From JAJEDW01 sp963555775 (lineage in GTDB: Bacteria > Acidobacteriota > Terriglobia > 20CM-2-55-15), in NCBI GenBank assembly GCA_963555775.3, contig CAUVWY020000009.1:620001-684000 (forward strand): a stretch of 64,000 nucleotides of DNA, read 5' to 3'. Every line of letters starts with the position of its first letter. The stretch's first letter is position 1. Below are positions 7,848-16,463 of the stretch, piece after piece. The notes under the pieces are model-generated. The model worked only from the letters and a program-made list of their open reading frames with translations. It searched no databases and was not told the DNA's origin. A program made the translations under genes and the position numbers.

Positions 7848-8246
7848 ATGAGTGCGCCTTCGTTCAAATCGGTCAGAAACCTTCCAGGGCCGCGCCTTGC
7901 GCGCTTGATACCGGTCGTGCCGAACGAAGCGCATTCCGTGGGTGTTATCCAGATCGACACCCAAACAGGTAGGCTCCGCAAAGCTGGCCGGGAGGCATGG
8001 GACAGGGAAGAGGTCTACACGGTTGCTTACAGCGGCGGATTCACTGAAGACACGATGCCAGAGGATATCAAGCTGATTGCCCTCCGTCAGATCGGCATTG
8101 CGTTCAACGAATTGGACGGTCGACGGCTCGGGGTTGCGAGACAGGACTTGGACGCTCCCCTGGGTGGAGGGTCGACCGTCCACTTCGCAACGAGCCTCAG
8201 TTGGATCGAGGCCTCGATACTCTCCCACTACAAACTCGACAGATAG
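7848..8246 (+). CDS. Phage head-tail-connector-like protein (orphan, possibly 5'-truncated)
   Basis: 132 residues from the ATG at 7848. The pattern resembles phage gp6/gp8-type head-tail connector proteins: a segment IQIDTQTGRLRKAGREAWDR, then VYTVAYSGGF, then MPEDIKLIALRQIGIAFNEL, and a C-terminal SLSWIEASILSHYKLDR. The V.V.Y..GF ... P.DIK.A sequence and the ending in L..Y+L are typical of that family. The frame is open about 90 bases upstream without a start codon, so the gene may be cut. No other capsid or tail gene is nearby, which points to a phage remnant. The family call is by eye, and an opposing minus frame of 250 codons cannot be fully excluded. Confidence 0.4.
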   Translation: MSAPSFKSVRNLPGPRLARLIPVVPNEAHSVGVIQIDTQTGRLRKAGREAWDREEVYTVAYSGGFTEDTMPEDIKLIALRQIGIAFNELDGRRLGVARQDLDAPLGGGSTVHFATSLSWIEASILSHYKLDR

Positions 8247-8294
8247 ACCTCCTGTTGAAATCACTGCCACCCGCCAACCAGTTTCTCTACGGTT

Positions 8295-8765
8295 CTACCC
8301 AAAGCGGAGAAATGTGGGCCAGTACCACTTGCGGCGCTTTGCCTTGGTGGTCTTCAGCCGATTGTAGAGTTGCTTTAGTTCGGAGTATTGCTCTGGGTCG
8401 TCCTTTTCTTCCTGGGTTGCCGTTTCCAAAAATATTCTTTCATACCCTATTAGGATGGCTGGACCGTAGAGTCGCACAAATGTTTTTTTATGAATGAATT
8501 TCAAGTTAACCAGAGCGGCCATGTATTCCATCGTATCGAAAAACCTATTAAGCCATCGCCTTTCGTCATTAGAGTAAATCTTTGGTTTTGTGTCGTGGTG
8601 GCGATCCAGAATTTCATTCATCTTTTGGAAGACTGAGTCAAGCACCTGCACCTGCGTAGCACGGTGGTTTTGACGTAATTGGACGAATACCAACCACAAA
8701 CCAATGGTGGTCAGTATTGTGATGATCGCCCCAGAATGTAACGACAGGAATTCAATCACTTTCAT
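8295..8765 (-). CDS. Single-span membrane protein, DUF4760-like
   Basis: 156 residues with lower GC than the core genes. One N-terminal membrane span (SLHSGAIITILTTIGLWLVF) is followed by a charged helical cytoplasmic part (VQLRQNHRATQVQVLDSVFQ ... HDTKPKIYSNDERRWLNRFF). This layout of one span, then a helix with QLR..H.A and a mid-protein NDERR..NRFFD..E motif, resembles DUF4760-type proteins, whose role is unknown. It ends the minus-strand group of three small genes in the island. Confidence is good that it is coding and low for the family. Confidence 0.6.
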   Translation of the reverse strand: MKVIEFLSLHSGAIITILTTIGLWLVFVQLRQNHRATQVQVLDSVFQKMNEILDRHHDTKPKIYSNDERRWLNRFFDTMEYMAALVNLKFIHKKTFVRLYGPAILIGYERIFLETATQEEKDDPEQYSELKQLYNRLKTTKAKRRKWYWPTFLRFG

Positions 8766-8840
8766 GGTGCACCCATCCCTTCATTGGGCGTCGATCCTGC
8801 CCCATGGCGTACCCGATCTGTCCGATTTATGATGTGGGGA

Positions 8841-9092
8841 TTATGACCCCGACTTTTCAAGAATCTGACGCGCAAGATGTTGCGCTCTTAGAGAGTTGAG
8901 AACAAAGGTCCTTGTCACTTGTCCGTTCGTCTCCCCCGGCTGTTGACGAACTTCTTGCTTATCAGGCAGGCGAAGAACACCCTTGTCGTCGAATTTCATC
9001 AAAACAGAGGTTATCTGTACGCCTATGTCATTTGGCATTATGGGCGATGGGGTAACTTTAAAGTCTTCCACGACATGGATGTATTTTTTCAC
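8841..9092 (-). CDS. Small protein of unknown function in island
   Basis: 83 residues, starting with GTG at 9092 preceded by a clear GGAGG (9104-9100) at 7 bases. It overlaps the stop of the upstream zinc-ribbon gene as GTGA, so the two are translationally coupled. The sequence has alternating beta-like strands (VGVQITSVLMKFDDKGVLRL is similar in style to the actual IGVQITSVLMKFDDKGVLRL stretch) and a C-terminal helix with RAQHLARQILEKSGS. No family was recognised, and no membrane span or signal peptide is present. Confidence 0.6.
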   Translation of the reverse strand: MKKYIHVVEDFKVTPSPIMPNDIGVQITSVLMKFDDKGVLRLPDKQEVRQQPGETNGQVTRTFVLNSLRAQHLARQILEKSGS

Positions 9093-9262
9093 TTGTTAAC
9101 CTCCGGACCAACCTTTGCATGCACAGGTAATTGGTCACCAGACGATCCGACCCACCCGCATTCGCATTCCAGACGCATATGGTCCGGGGAATTGTTGTCG
9201 TGGCACGCCACGATAGTCTTATCGCACTCTTTACACTGATACTCGACGGCAGTCTTAGTCAT
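9089..9262 (-). CDS. 57-residue zinc-ribbon-like protein
   Basis: Minus-strand frame from ATG at 9262 to TGA at 9091-9089. The cysteine pattern is QCKECDKTIVACHD followed by LECECGW, giving CxxC and CxC pairs that could bind one zinc ion. The stop overlaps the GTG start of the next gene, and the downstream ribosome site lies inside this gene, so the two are clearly an operon. Small zinc ribbons of this sort are common in mobile islands and phages and often act as nucleic-acid or protein adaptors. The function is unknown. Confidence 0.6.
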   Translation of the reverse strand: MTKTAVEYQCKECDKTIVACHDNNSPDHMRLECECGWVGSSGDQLPVHAKVGPEVNK

Positions 9263-9370
9263 GATGATTCATTGTACGTGACCTACCTATACGCGGCAGC
9301 GTCCCTTGAAGGGATCCCAAAAATTCGGACAGGTGGCTAAGGTGTAAAATCGCTGCCTCGGGAGAGGCAG

Positions 9371-9664
9371 ATGAAGAAGCGAGGGCGGAAGCAGTACAGC
9401 GCGGATTTGAAGGCAAAGATCGCCGTGGAAGCGGTCAAAGGGCAGCGCACGATCCAGGAGATCGCGTCCCACTACGAAGTTCACCCGAACATGGTGACGA
9501 AGTGGAAAAAGCAAGTGCTCGAGGGCGTATCGGAGATCTTCTCCAATGGCCGGGCACAGGCCAGTGAAGCCGATGATCAAGTGCAGGCCGAACTCTACCA
9601 ACAGATCGGAAGATTACAGGTCGAGGTGGAGTGGCTCAAAAAAAAGTCGGGACTTTCCCGTTAG
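9371..9664 (+). CDS. IS3-family transposase OrfA
   Basis: 97 residues. The N-terminal helix-turn-helix (KQYSADLKAKIAVEAVKGQR, then IQEIASHYEVHPNMVTKWKK) binds the terminal repeats. The C-terminal leucine-zipper-like coiled coil (YQQIGRLQVEVEWLKKK) serves oligomerisation. The stop TAG is at 9662-9664. The A8 run at 9638-9645 lies where OrfB begins in the -1 frame, so most transposase should be made as an OrfAB fusion by programmed ribosomal frameshifting. Confidence 0.9.
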   Translation: MKKRGRKQYSADLKAKIAVEAVKGQRTIQEIASHYEVHPNMVTKWKKQVLEGVSEIFSNGRAQASEADDQVQAELYQQIGRLQVEVEWLKKKSGLSR

Positions 9665-10506
9665 AGCAACGACGGCCATGGATCGAATCAAATCACGACG
9701 AGTTGAGCATCGTGGAGCAGTGTCGGTTGAGCGGAGTGTCCCGATCGGGACTCTACTACACACCGGTGGGCGAGAGCGCCGAGAACATCGCGCTGATGCG
9801 TCTGTTGGACGAGCAGTATACGCGAACCCCGTATTACGGGATTCGGCGGATGACCTGGTGGTTGGCGACGCAAGGTCGGCCGGTCAATGCGAAGCGGGTT
9901 CGGCGACTGCTCCGGCTGATGGGACTGGAAGCGATCTATCCCAAACCGCGGTTGTCGATGCCGGCCCCGGGACACCGGATTTACCCGTATCAGTTGCGCA
10001 ATCTGGAGATTGTGCGTCCCGATCAGGTTTGGGCCACGGATATAACGTATATCCGACTGCGGCAAGGATTCATCTATCTGGTGGCGATCATGGACTGGTT
10101 CAGCCGGTACGTGCTGGCCTGGGAAGTGTCCACGACGATGGACAGCGGGTTTTGCGTGTCGGCACTGGACTGGGCGCTGACCCAGGCGCGACCCGAGATT
10201 TTCAACTCGGATCAGGGCGCGCAGTTCACCAGCGATGTCTTCACGCGCCAGCTCGAAGACTGTGGCATCACGATCAGCATGGACGGCCGGGGCCGGTTCC
10301 TGGACAACATCGTCGTCGAGCGCTTATGGCGAACGGTGAAGTACGAGGAAGTGTACCTGAAGGACTACTTGAGCGTTCCCGAGGCGATCTCGAACCTGAA
10401 TCTGTATTTCAGGCATTACAATCAGGAACGCGGCCACGAAGCATTCGACTATCGGACACCCGAGGCCGTTTACTTTCAACGCCCGCCAGGGGCCTGTGGA
10501 AACTGA
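9631..10506 (+). CDS. IS3-family transposase OrfB (DDE integrase domain)
   Basis: About 291 residues, opening in the -1 frame relative to OrfA just before the A8 slippery run; a GTG at 9631 could also start it alone. After an HTH_21-type linker (YTRTPYYGIRRMTWWLATQG) comes the rve integrase core. Its catalytic triad is visible as D in WATDITYI, D in FNSDQGAQFTS and E in DNIVVERLWR, with the expected D-about 60-D-35-E spacing. The C-terminus (YNQERGHEAFDYRTPEAVYF) matches the family. No stop or frameshift interrupts it, so the enzyme looks functional. Confidence 0.92.
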   Translation: MAQKKVGTFPLEQRRPWIESNHDELSIVEQCRLSGVSRSGLYYTPVGESAENIALMRLLDEQYTRTPYYGIRRMTWWLATQGRPVNAKRVRRLLRLMGLEAIYPKPRLSMPAPGHRIYPYQLRNLEIVRPDQVWATDITYIRLRQGFIYLVAIMDWFSRYVLAWEVSTTMDSGFCVSALDWALTQARPEIFNSDQGAQFTSDVFTRQLEDCGITISMDGRGRFLDNIVVERLWRTVKYEEVYLKDYLSVPEAISNLNLYFRHYNQERGHEAFDYRTPEAVYFQRPPGACGN

Positions 10507-10692
10507 CGCAGCTGTGGAAATCCGCACACGACGCGGATTCCCACCGCTGCTTGAAAACAGCCTCGGAGACTCGGCTTTTTCACAGTTACCACAGGCTCGG
10601 CGACGGGCTAAATATCAACCCATTTCAACGGCAGCGATCCACCTTAAGAACCGGGATTTTCTGTCCGAAGAATGGGGAACACCTCACCTTTC

Positions 10693-10720
10693 GAGTTATT
10701 GGAACCGGTACCAATAACTC
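10693..10720. repeat. Island palindrome, copy 1
   Basis: 28-bp near-perfect palindrome with arms GAGTTATTGG and CCAATAACTC around an ACCGGT core; only one symmetric base pair is mismatched. It begins 7 bases beyond the right end of the IS3 element. The following 60 bases share an ordered tail with the other two copies (TGTTCC, then a TATC, then ACTGAAAATAAA and GGTTA). Confidence 0.75.
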
Positions 10721-10789
10721 CCGTGCAAGCTGTTCCCAGAATATCCATTAAACTACTGAAAATAAATTGGTTACTGGATATTTTTGCCC

Positions 10790-10818
10790 TTGCTCTTGAA
10801 TATTGGCCTTCGTACTGT
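10790..10818 (+). promoter_or_regulatory. Possible promoter of the basic island protein
   Basis: TTGCTC at 10790-10795 and TACTGT at 10813-10818 are separated by 17 bases in an AT-rich stretch, 40 bases upstream of a gene with a strong ribosome site. The match to consensus is moderate and there is no other support. Confidence 0.3.
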
Positions 10819-10857
10819 AACTCCACGATCTACTTAGATCGACAAGGAGAACACACA

Positions 10858-11202
10858 ATGAACGCAGTCAAAAACGACACGAAAGCAACCGTCCAGAAGG
10901 ACGCAAAAGAAAAGACTCAGAGAACCGGCCCAAACCCGACATCCTGGGTCGGACGGACCTACCTCGCTTTGCTGAACGCCAAGAAGGCGATGACAAAGGA
11001 AGATCTTGTCAAGGCGATCCACGGCGACGACAAGAACATGCCAAAGCGAAAGTCCCTGCTGATGTGGAAGCTGAAGGCAGTTGCGGACGCGGGAAAGAAA
11101 AACGGGCTCTGGACGTTGAAGACCGACAAGGGCGCGTACTCCCTCGAACTGAAGAATCCACGCGACCGACGCAAGTTGATCGAAGAAGCAACCCAGAAGT
11201 AG
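10858..11202 (+). CDS. Small lysine-rich protein of unknown function
   Basis: 114 residues from ATG at 10858, chosen for its ribosome site AAGGAG at 10844-10849. The open frame extends further upstream but through the palindrome tail. The N-terminal 30 residues are disordered and Lys/Thr-rich. The rest suggests a small winged-helix-like fold: TSWVGRTYLALLNAKKAMTK, then EDLVKAIHGDDKNMPKRKSL and a KKNGLWTLKTDKGAYSLEL beta hairpin. A nucleic-acid-binding role is plausible but unproven. It is flanked by island palindromes 1 and 2 and followed by a terminator. Its codon use is closer to the core genome than that of the three small genes at 8.3-9.3 kb. Confidence 0.65.
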   Translation: MNAVKNDTKATVQKDAKEKTQRTGPNPTSWVGRTYLALLNAKKAMTKEDLVKAIHGDDKNMPKRKSLLMWKLKAVADAGKKNGLWTLKTDKGAYSLELKNPRDRRKLIEEATQK

Positions 11203-11215
11203 GGATTCGCTGAAC

Positions 11216-11245
11216 GCCCCTCGGAGAAATCCGGGGGGCTGTTCT
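11216..11245 (+). terminator. Terminator-like hairpin after the basic island gene
   Basis: A 9-bp stem (GCCCCTCGG at 11216-11224 pairing with CCGGGGGGC at 11231-11239, one G-T wobble) with a 6-base loop is followed by TGTTCT. It lies 13 bases after the stop codon. The T-run is short, so strength is uncertain. Confidence 0.5.
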
Positions 11246-11271
11246 AGTTAGTGGAACCCGGTCCAATAACT
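11246..11271. repeat. Island palindrome, copy 2 (diverged)
   Basis: AGTTAGTGG and CCAATAACT arms with an AACCCGGT centre form a weaker version of the palindrome at copies 1 and 3. The tail again holds GTTCC, a GATATC and CTACTGAAATAAA then GGTTATT. It follows the terminator of the basic gene and precedes the 3' end of the opposing exported-protein gene. Confidence 0.65.
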
Positions 11272-11322
11272 CTAACGTTCCTCGATATCTCGTAACCTAC
11301 TGAAATAAAGGGGTTATTCCCA

Positions 11323-11862
11323 TTAATCCGTGAACACGAACGGAAACTCCAAAATGAGGCCGTGGACTGGAATCTGGATTGATAGTTGCTTGCCGTCATG
11401 GCGGTACCACACCGATCCTTGAATTGATTCGTCCGGGAACAATGTCGTGCGCAGTAGGACCTCACTGAGTATATGATCCGCCGCGTTTTCGCTTATGGTG
11501 TCGAATTTGGCTTGGTCCTCTACCATTTCATCAATGTTCTGGTGCTGGACGTAGCGCAGCTTTTCCCGGTCGACTAGCCTTATTTCTTGCGGGTTCACAT
11601 CCAGCCGCCGGTCCGAATTGTTGCGAATGACGACATTTACGAGGTAGCTATCCGTCCACAAACGCCACGTGTATCTCTGAATAGTCGTTCCGACTTCAAC
11701 GTCTTCGTGTTCGACCAACAACATCAGCAAACCGTCACGATAGAACGAATCGCTATGTGCGGAGTCCGCCTCCCATACTAGGTATTTCGGTTCCTCTTCC
11801 TGTCCGAAGGCGATTGCAGCGGATACCAAAACAGCAGCCATTGTCGGGAGAGTCTTTCGCAT
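11323..11862 (-). CDS. Exported protein of unknown function
   Basis: 179 residues with a signal peptide (MRKTLPTMAAVLVSAAIAFG). The mature part is beta-rich (YLVNVVIRNNSDRRLDVNPQ, then VWYRHDGKQLSIQIPVHGLI) with a helix around KLRYVQHQNIDEMVEDQAKF. It has no lipobox cysteine, no membrane span and no recognised domain. The RNNSDxxLDVxPxxIRL segment is like that of periplasmic proteins that resemble an Ig fold. It sits between island palindromes 2 and 3 on the strand opposite to its neighbour. Confidence 0.65.
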   Translation of the reverse strand: MRKTLPTMAAVLVSAAIAFGQEEEPKYLVWEADSAHSDSFYRDGLLMLLVEHEDVEVGTTIQRYTWRLWTDSYLVNVVIRNNSDRRLDVNPQEIRLVDREKLRYVQHQNIDEMVEDQAKFDTISENAADHILSEVLLRTTLFPDESIQGSVWYRHDGKQLSIQIPVHGLILEFPFVFTD

Positions 11863-11891
11863 TCTCGTGCCTCCTGTTAATCCATGATACT

Positions 11892-11927
11892 GGGAGAGTT
11901 ATTGGAACCGGTACCAATAACTCTCCC
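11892..11927. repeat. Island palindrome, copy 3 (longest)
   Basis: 36-bp near-perfect palindrome. The 28-bp core is identical to copy 1 and is extended by GGGA on the left and TCCC on the right. It lies between the start of the exported-protein gene and the 3' end of tRNA-Lys, 89 bases away. The tail has TGTTCC, TATC and TAAATCATTC in the same order as the other copies. Confidence 0.75.
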
Positions 11928-12015
11928 GTGATCTAATGGAACACAACAGGAACATAATCGTTTGTTCCTGCTATCGCTGTATCCCGTAAATCATTCTTTT
12001 TAAACGTGTTATCAA

Positions 12016-12088
<73 letters not shown>

Positions 12089-12232
12089 GCGTTCTTTTGG
12101 ACAACGAATAATAGCAAAGGATGCGGGGTTGGGGAAGGCGCCGGCGTCGGTTGAGAGGGAAGGGTCGGGGTCTTTTCGGGAAATGGCCGCCCGGTGTTTC
12201 GCGCGCCCCGGGGATGGAAATGGGTCGCCGAT

Positions 12233-12490
12233 TTAAACCGCTTCGGTTTCTTCCTCTTCTTCCTCTTCCTCTTCAGGTATGAATGCCGCCCATTCGTCCG
12301 GAGGCGCCTGCGGTCCAGCCTTGATACCGGCCAAATCCGGATCCTCGACATCCAGCGTCGAGCGCCCTTCAGCCGCGACGGCTTTGCGTTCCTTGGCCTC
12401 GAATTTGCGCTGAGTCTTTTCGCGCTGTTTTTCCATGCGCGCCTTTTCTTTCAATCGTTTCTGGAAAGTGGGTCTTGATTGTCTCGCCAT
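12233..12490 (-). CDS. Small conserved charged protein
   Basis: 85 residues. The N-terminal half is strongly basic and helical (ARQSRPTFQKRLKEKARMEK, then QREKTQRKFEAKERKA). The C-terminal half is acidic, ending with a run of about nine glutamates. Proteins with this opening (MA+QSRPTFQKR.KE..R..KQ.EK) are conserved in several GC-rich phyla and have no assigned role. The charge segregation suggests a nucleic-acid-associated or ribosome-associated factor. It stands alone, between tRNA-Lys and a divergent Yip1-like gene. Confidence 0.7.
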   Translation of the reverse strand: MARQSRPTFQKRLKEKARMEKQREKTQRKFEAKERKAVAAEGRSTLDVEDPDLAGIKAGPQAPPDEWAAFIPEEEEEEEEETEAV

Positions 12491-12613
12491 AGCGCGACTC
12501 CTTCGGCCGGTACTGAACTGCCTTCCCCCTAATGTAAAGCCTGCGGCAGGCCGTTGTCAAAGGGGTGGGTGATTTCTCCGGTCCCGGATTATCATGTGGT
12601 ACCCTTGCCGGCG

Positions 12614-13132
12614 ATGCGACCGTTTTCTCAGCGTATAGTCGGCGCGGCTCTTCTGGATGTGTCGCTTTACGAAGAGGTTGAAGCCGACACCACCGCGACA
12701 TCCCAGGCGATGACGGTGGTCATCCTGGCCAGCGTGGCGACCGGACTCGGTGTGAACGCCTCCCAGGGGCTGTCCGGTTTCGTTGCGGGGTCTGTCGCCG
12801 CGTTAATTGGCTGGCTGGTTTGGGCCGGTCTGACCTACTTTATCGGAACCCGGCTTTTTCCCACCCCGTCGACGGACAGTTCGTGGGGCGAACTGCTGCG
12901 AACGACGGGCTTCGCCATGGCCCCGGGGATACTCAGCATACTGGCCGCGATTCCCGTGGTTGGTTTGCTGATCGCTTTTGCGGTGAGCATCTGGACGCTG
13001 GTCGCGTTCGTGATCGCGGTCCGGCAGGCCCTGGACTATACCAGTACCTGGCGCGCGGTCGCGGTTTGCCTCACGGGCTGGGTGGTCAGCAACGTCGCCG
13101 TGACACTCCTGCTGGTTTATTTGGCCGCTTGA
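12614..13132 (+). CDS. Yip1-family membrane protein
   Basis: 172 residues from ATG at 12614; the frame is open upstream, but this start begins the conserved part. The opening (RPFSQRIVGAALLDVSLYEE) is the short cytosolic helix typical of bacterial Yip1 proteins. Five hydrophobic segments follow, for example AMTVVILASVATGLGV, AALIGWLVWAGLTYFIG and FAMAPGILSILAAIPVVG. The motif LRTTGFAMAPGIL is the conserved centre of the family. The bacterial members are inner-membrane proteins without known activity. The gene is 131 bases upstream of hom on the same strand and may be co-transcribed with it. Confidence 0.75.
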   Translation: MRPFSQRIVGAALLDVSLYEEVEADTTATSQAMTVVILASVATGLGVNASQGLSGFVAGSVAALIGWLVWAGLTYFIGTRLFPTPSTDSSWGELLRTTGFAMAPGILSILAAIPVVGLLIAFAVSIWTLVAFVIAVRQALDYTSTWRAVAVCLTGWVVSNVAVTLLLVYLAA

Positions 13133-13263
13133 TTTATTCGATCCGGCCTTTCTCCGTTTTTCCCGAAGCGGACGATGCCCTTCGGCCATCCGCCGACACT
13201 TTCGTAGGCCGCTCTCGCAGTTCCATGACTGCACTTCCGGCCGAAATCCGCTAGATTATAGGA

Positions 13264-14568
13264 ATGAGCAAGACAGTGCGGCTCGGCCTGCTGGGACTGG
13301 GTACCGTCGGCCAGGGTGTCTTTAAGATCGTGGAAGAAAACCGGGATCTGATCGAACGCCGGACCGGGGTTCACCTTGAAGTGACCGCTATTGCCGTGCG
13401 GGATGCCGGACGGGACCGCGGTGTCGAGGTGCCCGCGGGGATCATGACGACCGATGCCGGATCGGTGGCCCGATCGTCCGACGTCGACATCGTCGTCGAA
13501 CTTATCGGTGGTTCCGACACGGCGCGGGAGCTGGTCTTGCAGGCCATGGGAGCGGGGAAGCACGTCGTGACGGCCAACAAGGCCCTGTTGGCCGAGCACG
13601 GCGCCGAGATCCGGAAAGCGGCCCAGGCGGCCGGTGTGAGTCTTGGTTTCGAGGCCAGCGTGGCGGGCGGCATTCCGGTCATCAAGACGTTGCGGGAGTC
13701 GTTGGCGGCGAACCGTGTCCTGTCCATCTACGGGATCATCAATGGCACCTGCAATTACATTTTGACGACGATGAGCGAGGAGGACCGCCCATTCGACGAC
13801 GTTCTCAAGGAAGCTCAGGATGCCGGGTATGCCGAATCCGACCCGGCGTTCGATGTCGGCGGTATCGATTCCGCTCACAAACTCGCCATTCTGGTCAACC
13901 TGGCGTTCGGCATTCCGGTCCGGCTGGACCAGATTCATACGGAAGGGATTACAGGGATCAGCCCGGTGGACATCGAGTTTGGCCGCGAATTTGGCTATAC
14001 ATTGAAGCTGCTGGCGATCGCCAAATCCGCCCCGGCCTCGGATGGTAGCGTTGAAGTCGAAGCTCGTGTCCATCCCACGTTCGTGCCCGATGACTATCCG
14101 ATCGCCCAGGTCGGCGGCGTCTACAACGCGGTACAGATCGTCGGCGATTCTGTCGGCGATCTGATGCTCTATGGGAAAGGCGCCGGAGAACGACCCACGG
14201 CGAGCGCGGTTATGGGCGACATCCTGGATGTCGCGATTTCCAGCGGCGCCGCGGCGAGAAGTTTGGCGACCGAAGATGCCCGAGGACGGATTCGACCGAT
14301 CACCGAAATATCGAGCCCGTACTACCTGCGGTTCACCGTGGAAGACAAGCCCGGCGTTCTCTCCGAGATTTCGGGTATCCTGGGCCGCTTCAATATCAGC
14401 ATCGAGTCCGTGATTCAGAAAGGCCGGGCCGCCGGACATACGGTTCCTCTCGTGATCATGACGCATCGTGCGACGGAGAAGGATATTCGGGACGCCCTGC
14501 TTGAGATCGATCGATTGCCCGCAGTCGCCGAAAAAGGCGTTCTTATCCGCGTCGAAGACAGCGAGTAA
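13264..14568 (+). CDS. hom: Homoserine dehydrogenase
   Basis: 434 residues, normal for the monofunctional form with an ACT domain. The NAD(P)-binding Rossmann motif is at the start (RLGLLGLGTVGQGVFKIVEE). The catalytic domain holds VTANKALLAEHG and IYGIINGTCNYILTTMSEE, the latter the family signature, plus AYAESDPAFDVGGIDSAHKL in slightly varied form, with the catalytic Lys region. The ACT domain is at about residues 355-430 (YYLRFTVEDKPGVLSEISGI) and should give threonine feedback control. The enzyme reduces aspartate semialdehyde to homoserine in the threonine and methionine pathway. The ATG at 13264 follows an AGGA-type site. No aspartokinase or threonine synthase gene is adjacent. Confidence 0.95.
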   Translation: MSKTVRLGLLGLGTVGQGVFKIVEENRDLIERRTGVHLEVTAIAVRDAGRDRGVEVPAGIMTTDAGSVARSSDVDIVVELIGGSDTARELVLQAMGAGKHVVTANKALLAEHGAEIRKAAQAAGVSLGFEASVAGGIPVIKTLRESLAANRVLSIYGIINGTCNYILTTMSEEDRPFDDVLKEAQDAGYAESDPAFDVGGIDSAHKLAILVNLAFGIPVRLDQIHTEGITGISPVDIEFGREFGYTLKLLAIAKSAPASDGSVEVEARVHPTFVPDDYPIAQVGGVYNAVQIVGDSVGDLMLYGKGAGERPTASAVMGDILDVAISSGAAARSLATEDARGRIRPITEISSPYYLRFTVEDKPGVLSEISGILGRFNISIESVIQKGRAAGHTVPLVIMTHRATEKDIRDALLEIDRLPAVAEKGVLIRVEDSE

Positions 14569-14622
14569 CCGTGCCCGAACCCGGCAGGGCCGCCGCGTTC
14601 GGGAGGCGTTGTTGGCGCGCTA

Positions 14623-16344
<1,722 letters not shown>

Positions 16345-16463
16345 TCGAGATTTCCAGATCTTTCATTTTCCGTACATCCAATATCAGGAAAAACCGGAAA
16401 ACATTCAATTCCGAATACGTTTCTGGCAGGCCGAGGTAGAACTCCGCATGATTCTGCAGGGTT

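Larger units (their letters stand above)
9307..10686 (+). mobile_element. Complete IS3-family insertion sequence with 3-bp target duplication
   Basis: The ends are TGAAGGGATCCC at the left (9307) and, read inward from 10686, TGAGGTGTTCCCC. The two 26-bp terminal repeats match at 19 positions, with an identical inner TTCGGACAG. The element ends TG...CA as expected for IS3. The flanks show the direct repeat CCT (9304-9306 and 10687-10689), a 3-bp target duplication normal for the family. Inside are orfA and orfB in the usual -1 relation with an A8 slippery run at 9638-9645. Length is 1380 bp. Both frames are intact, so the copy may be active and recent. Confidence 0.88.

Noticed and set aside
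7518..8270. A 250-codon minus-strand frame in the island
   Set aside because: No ribosome site or domain, and the opposing + strand frame shows phage-connector-like motifs; kept only as an alternative.
10693..11927. The palindromes as integron attC sites
   Set aside because: attC needs GTTRRRY and RYYYAAC cores with an asymmetric spacer; these dyads read GTTATTGG/CCAATAAC and no integrase gene is present.
13117..14466. A 449-codon minus-strand frame opposite hom
   Set aside because: Antisense to an unambiguous homoserine dehydrogenase.
14574..14603. Inverted repeat CCCGAAC/GTTCGGG after hom as a terminator
   Set aside because: The loop is 16 bases and no T-run follows, so it is too weak to call.
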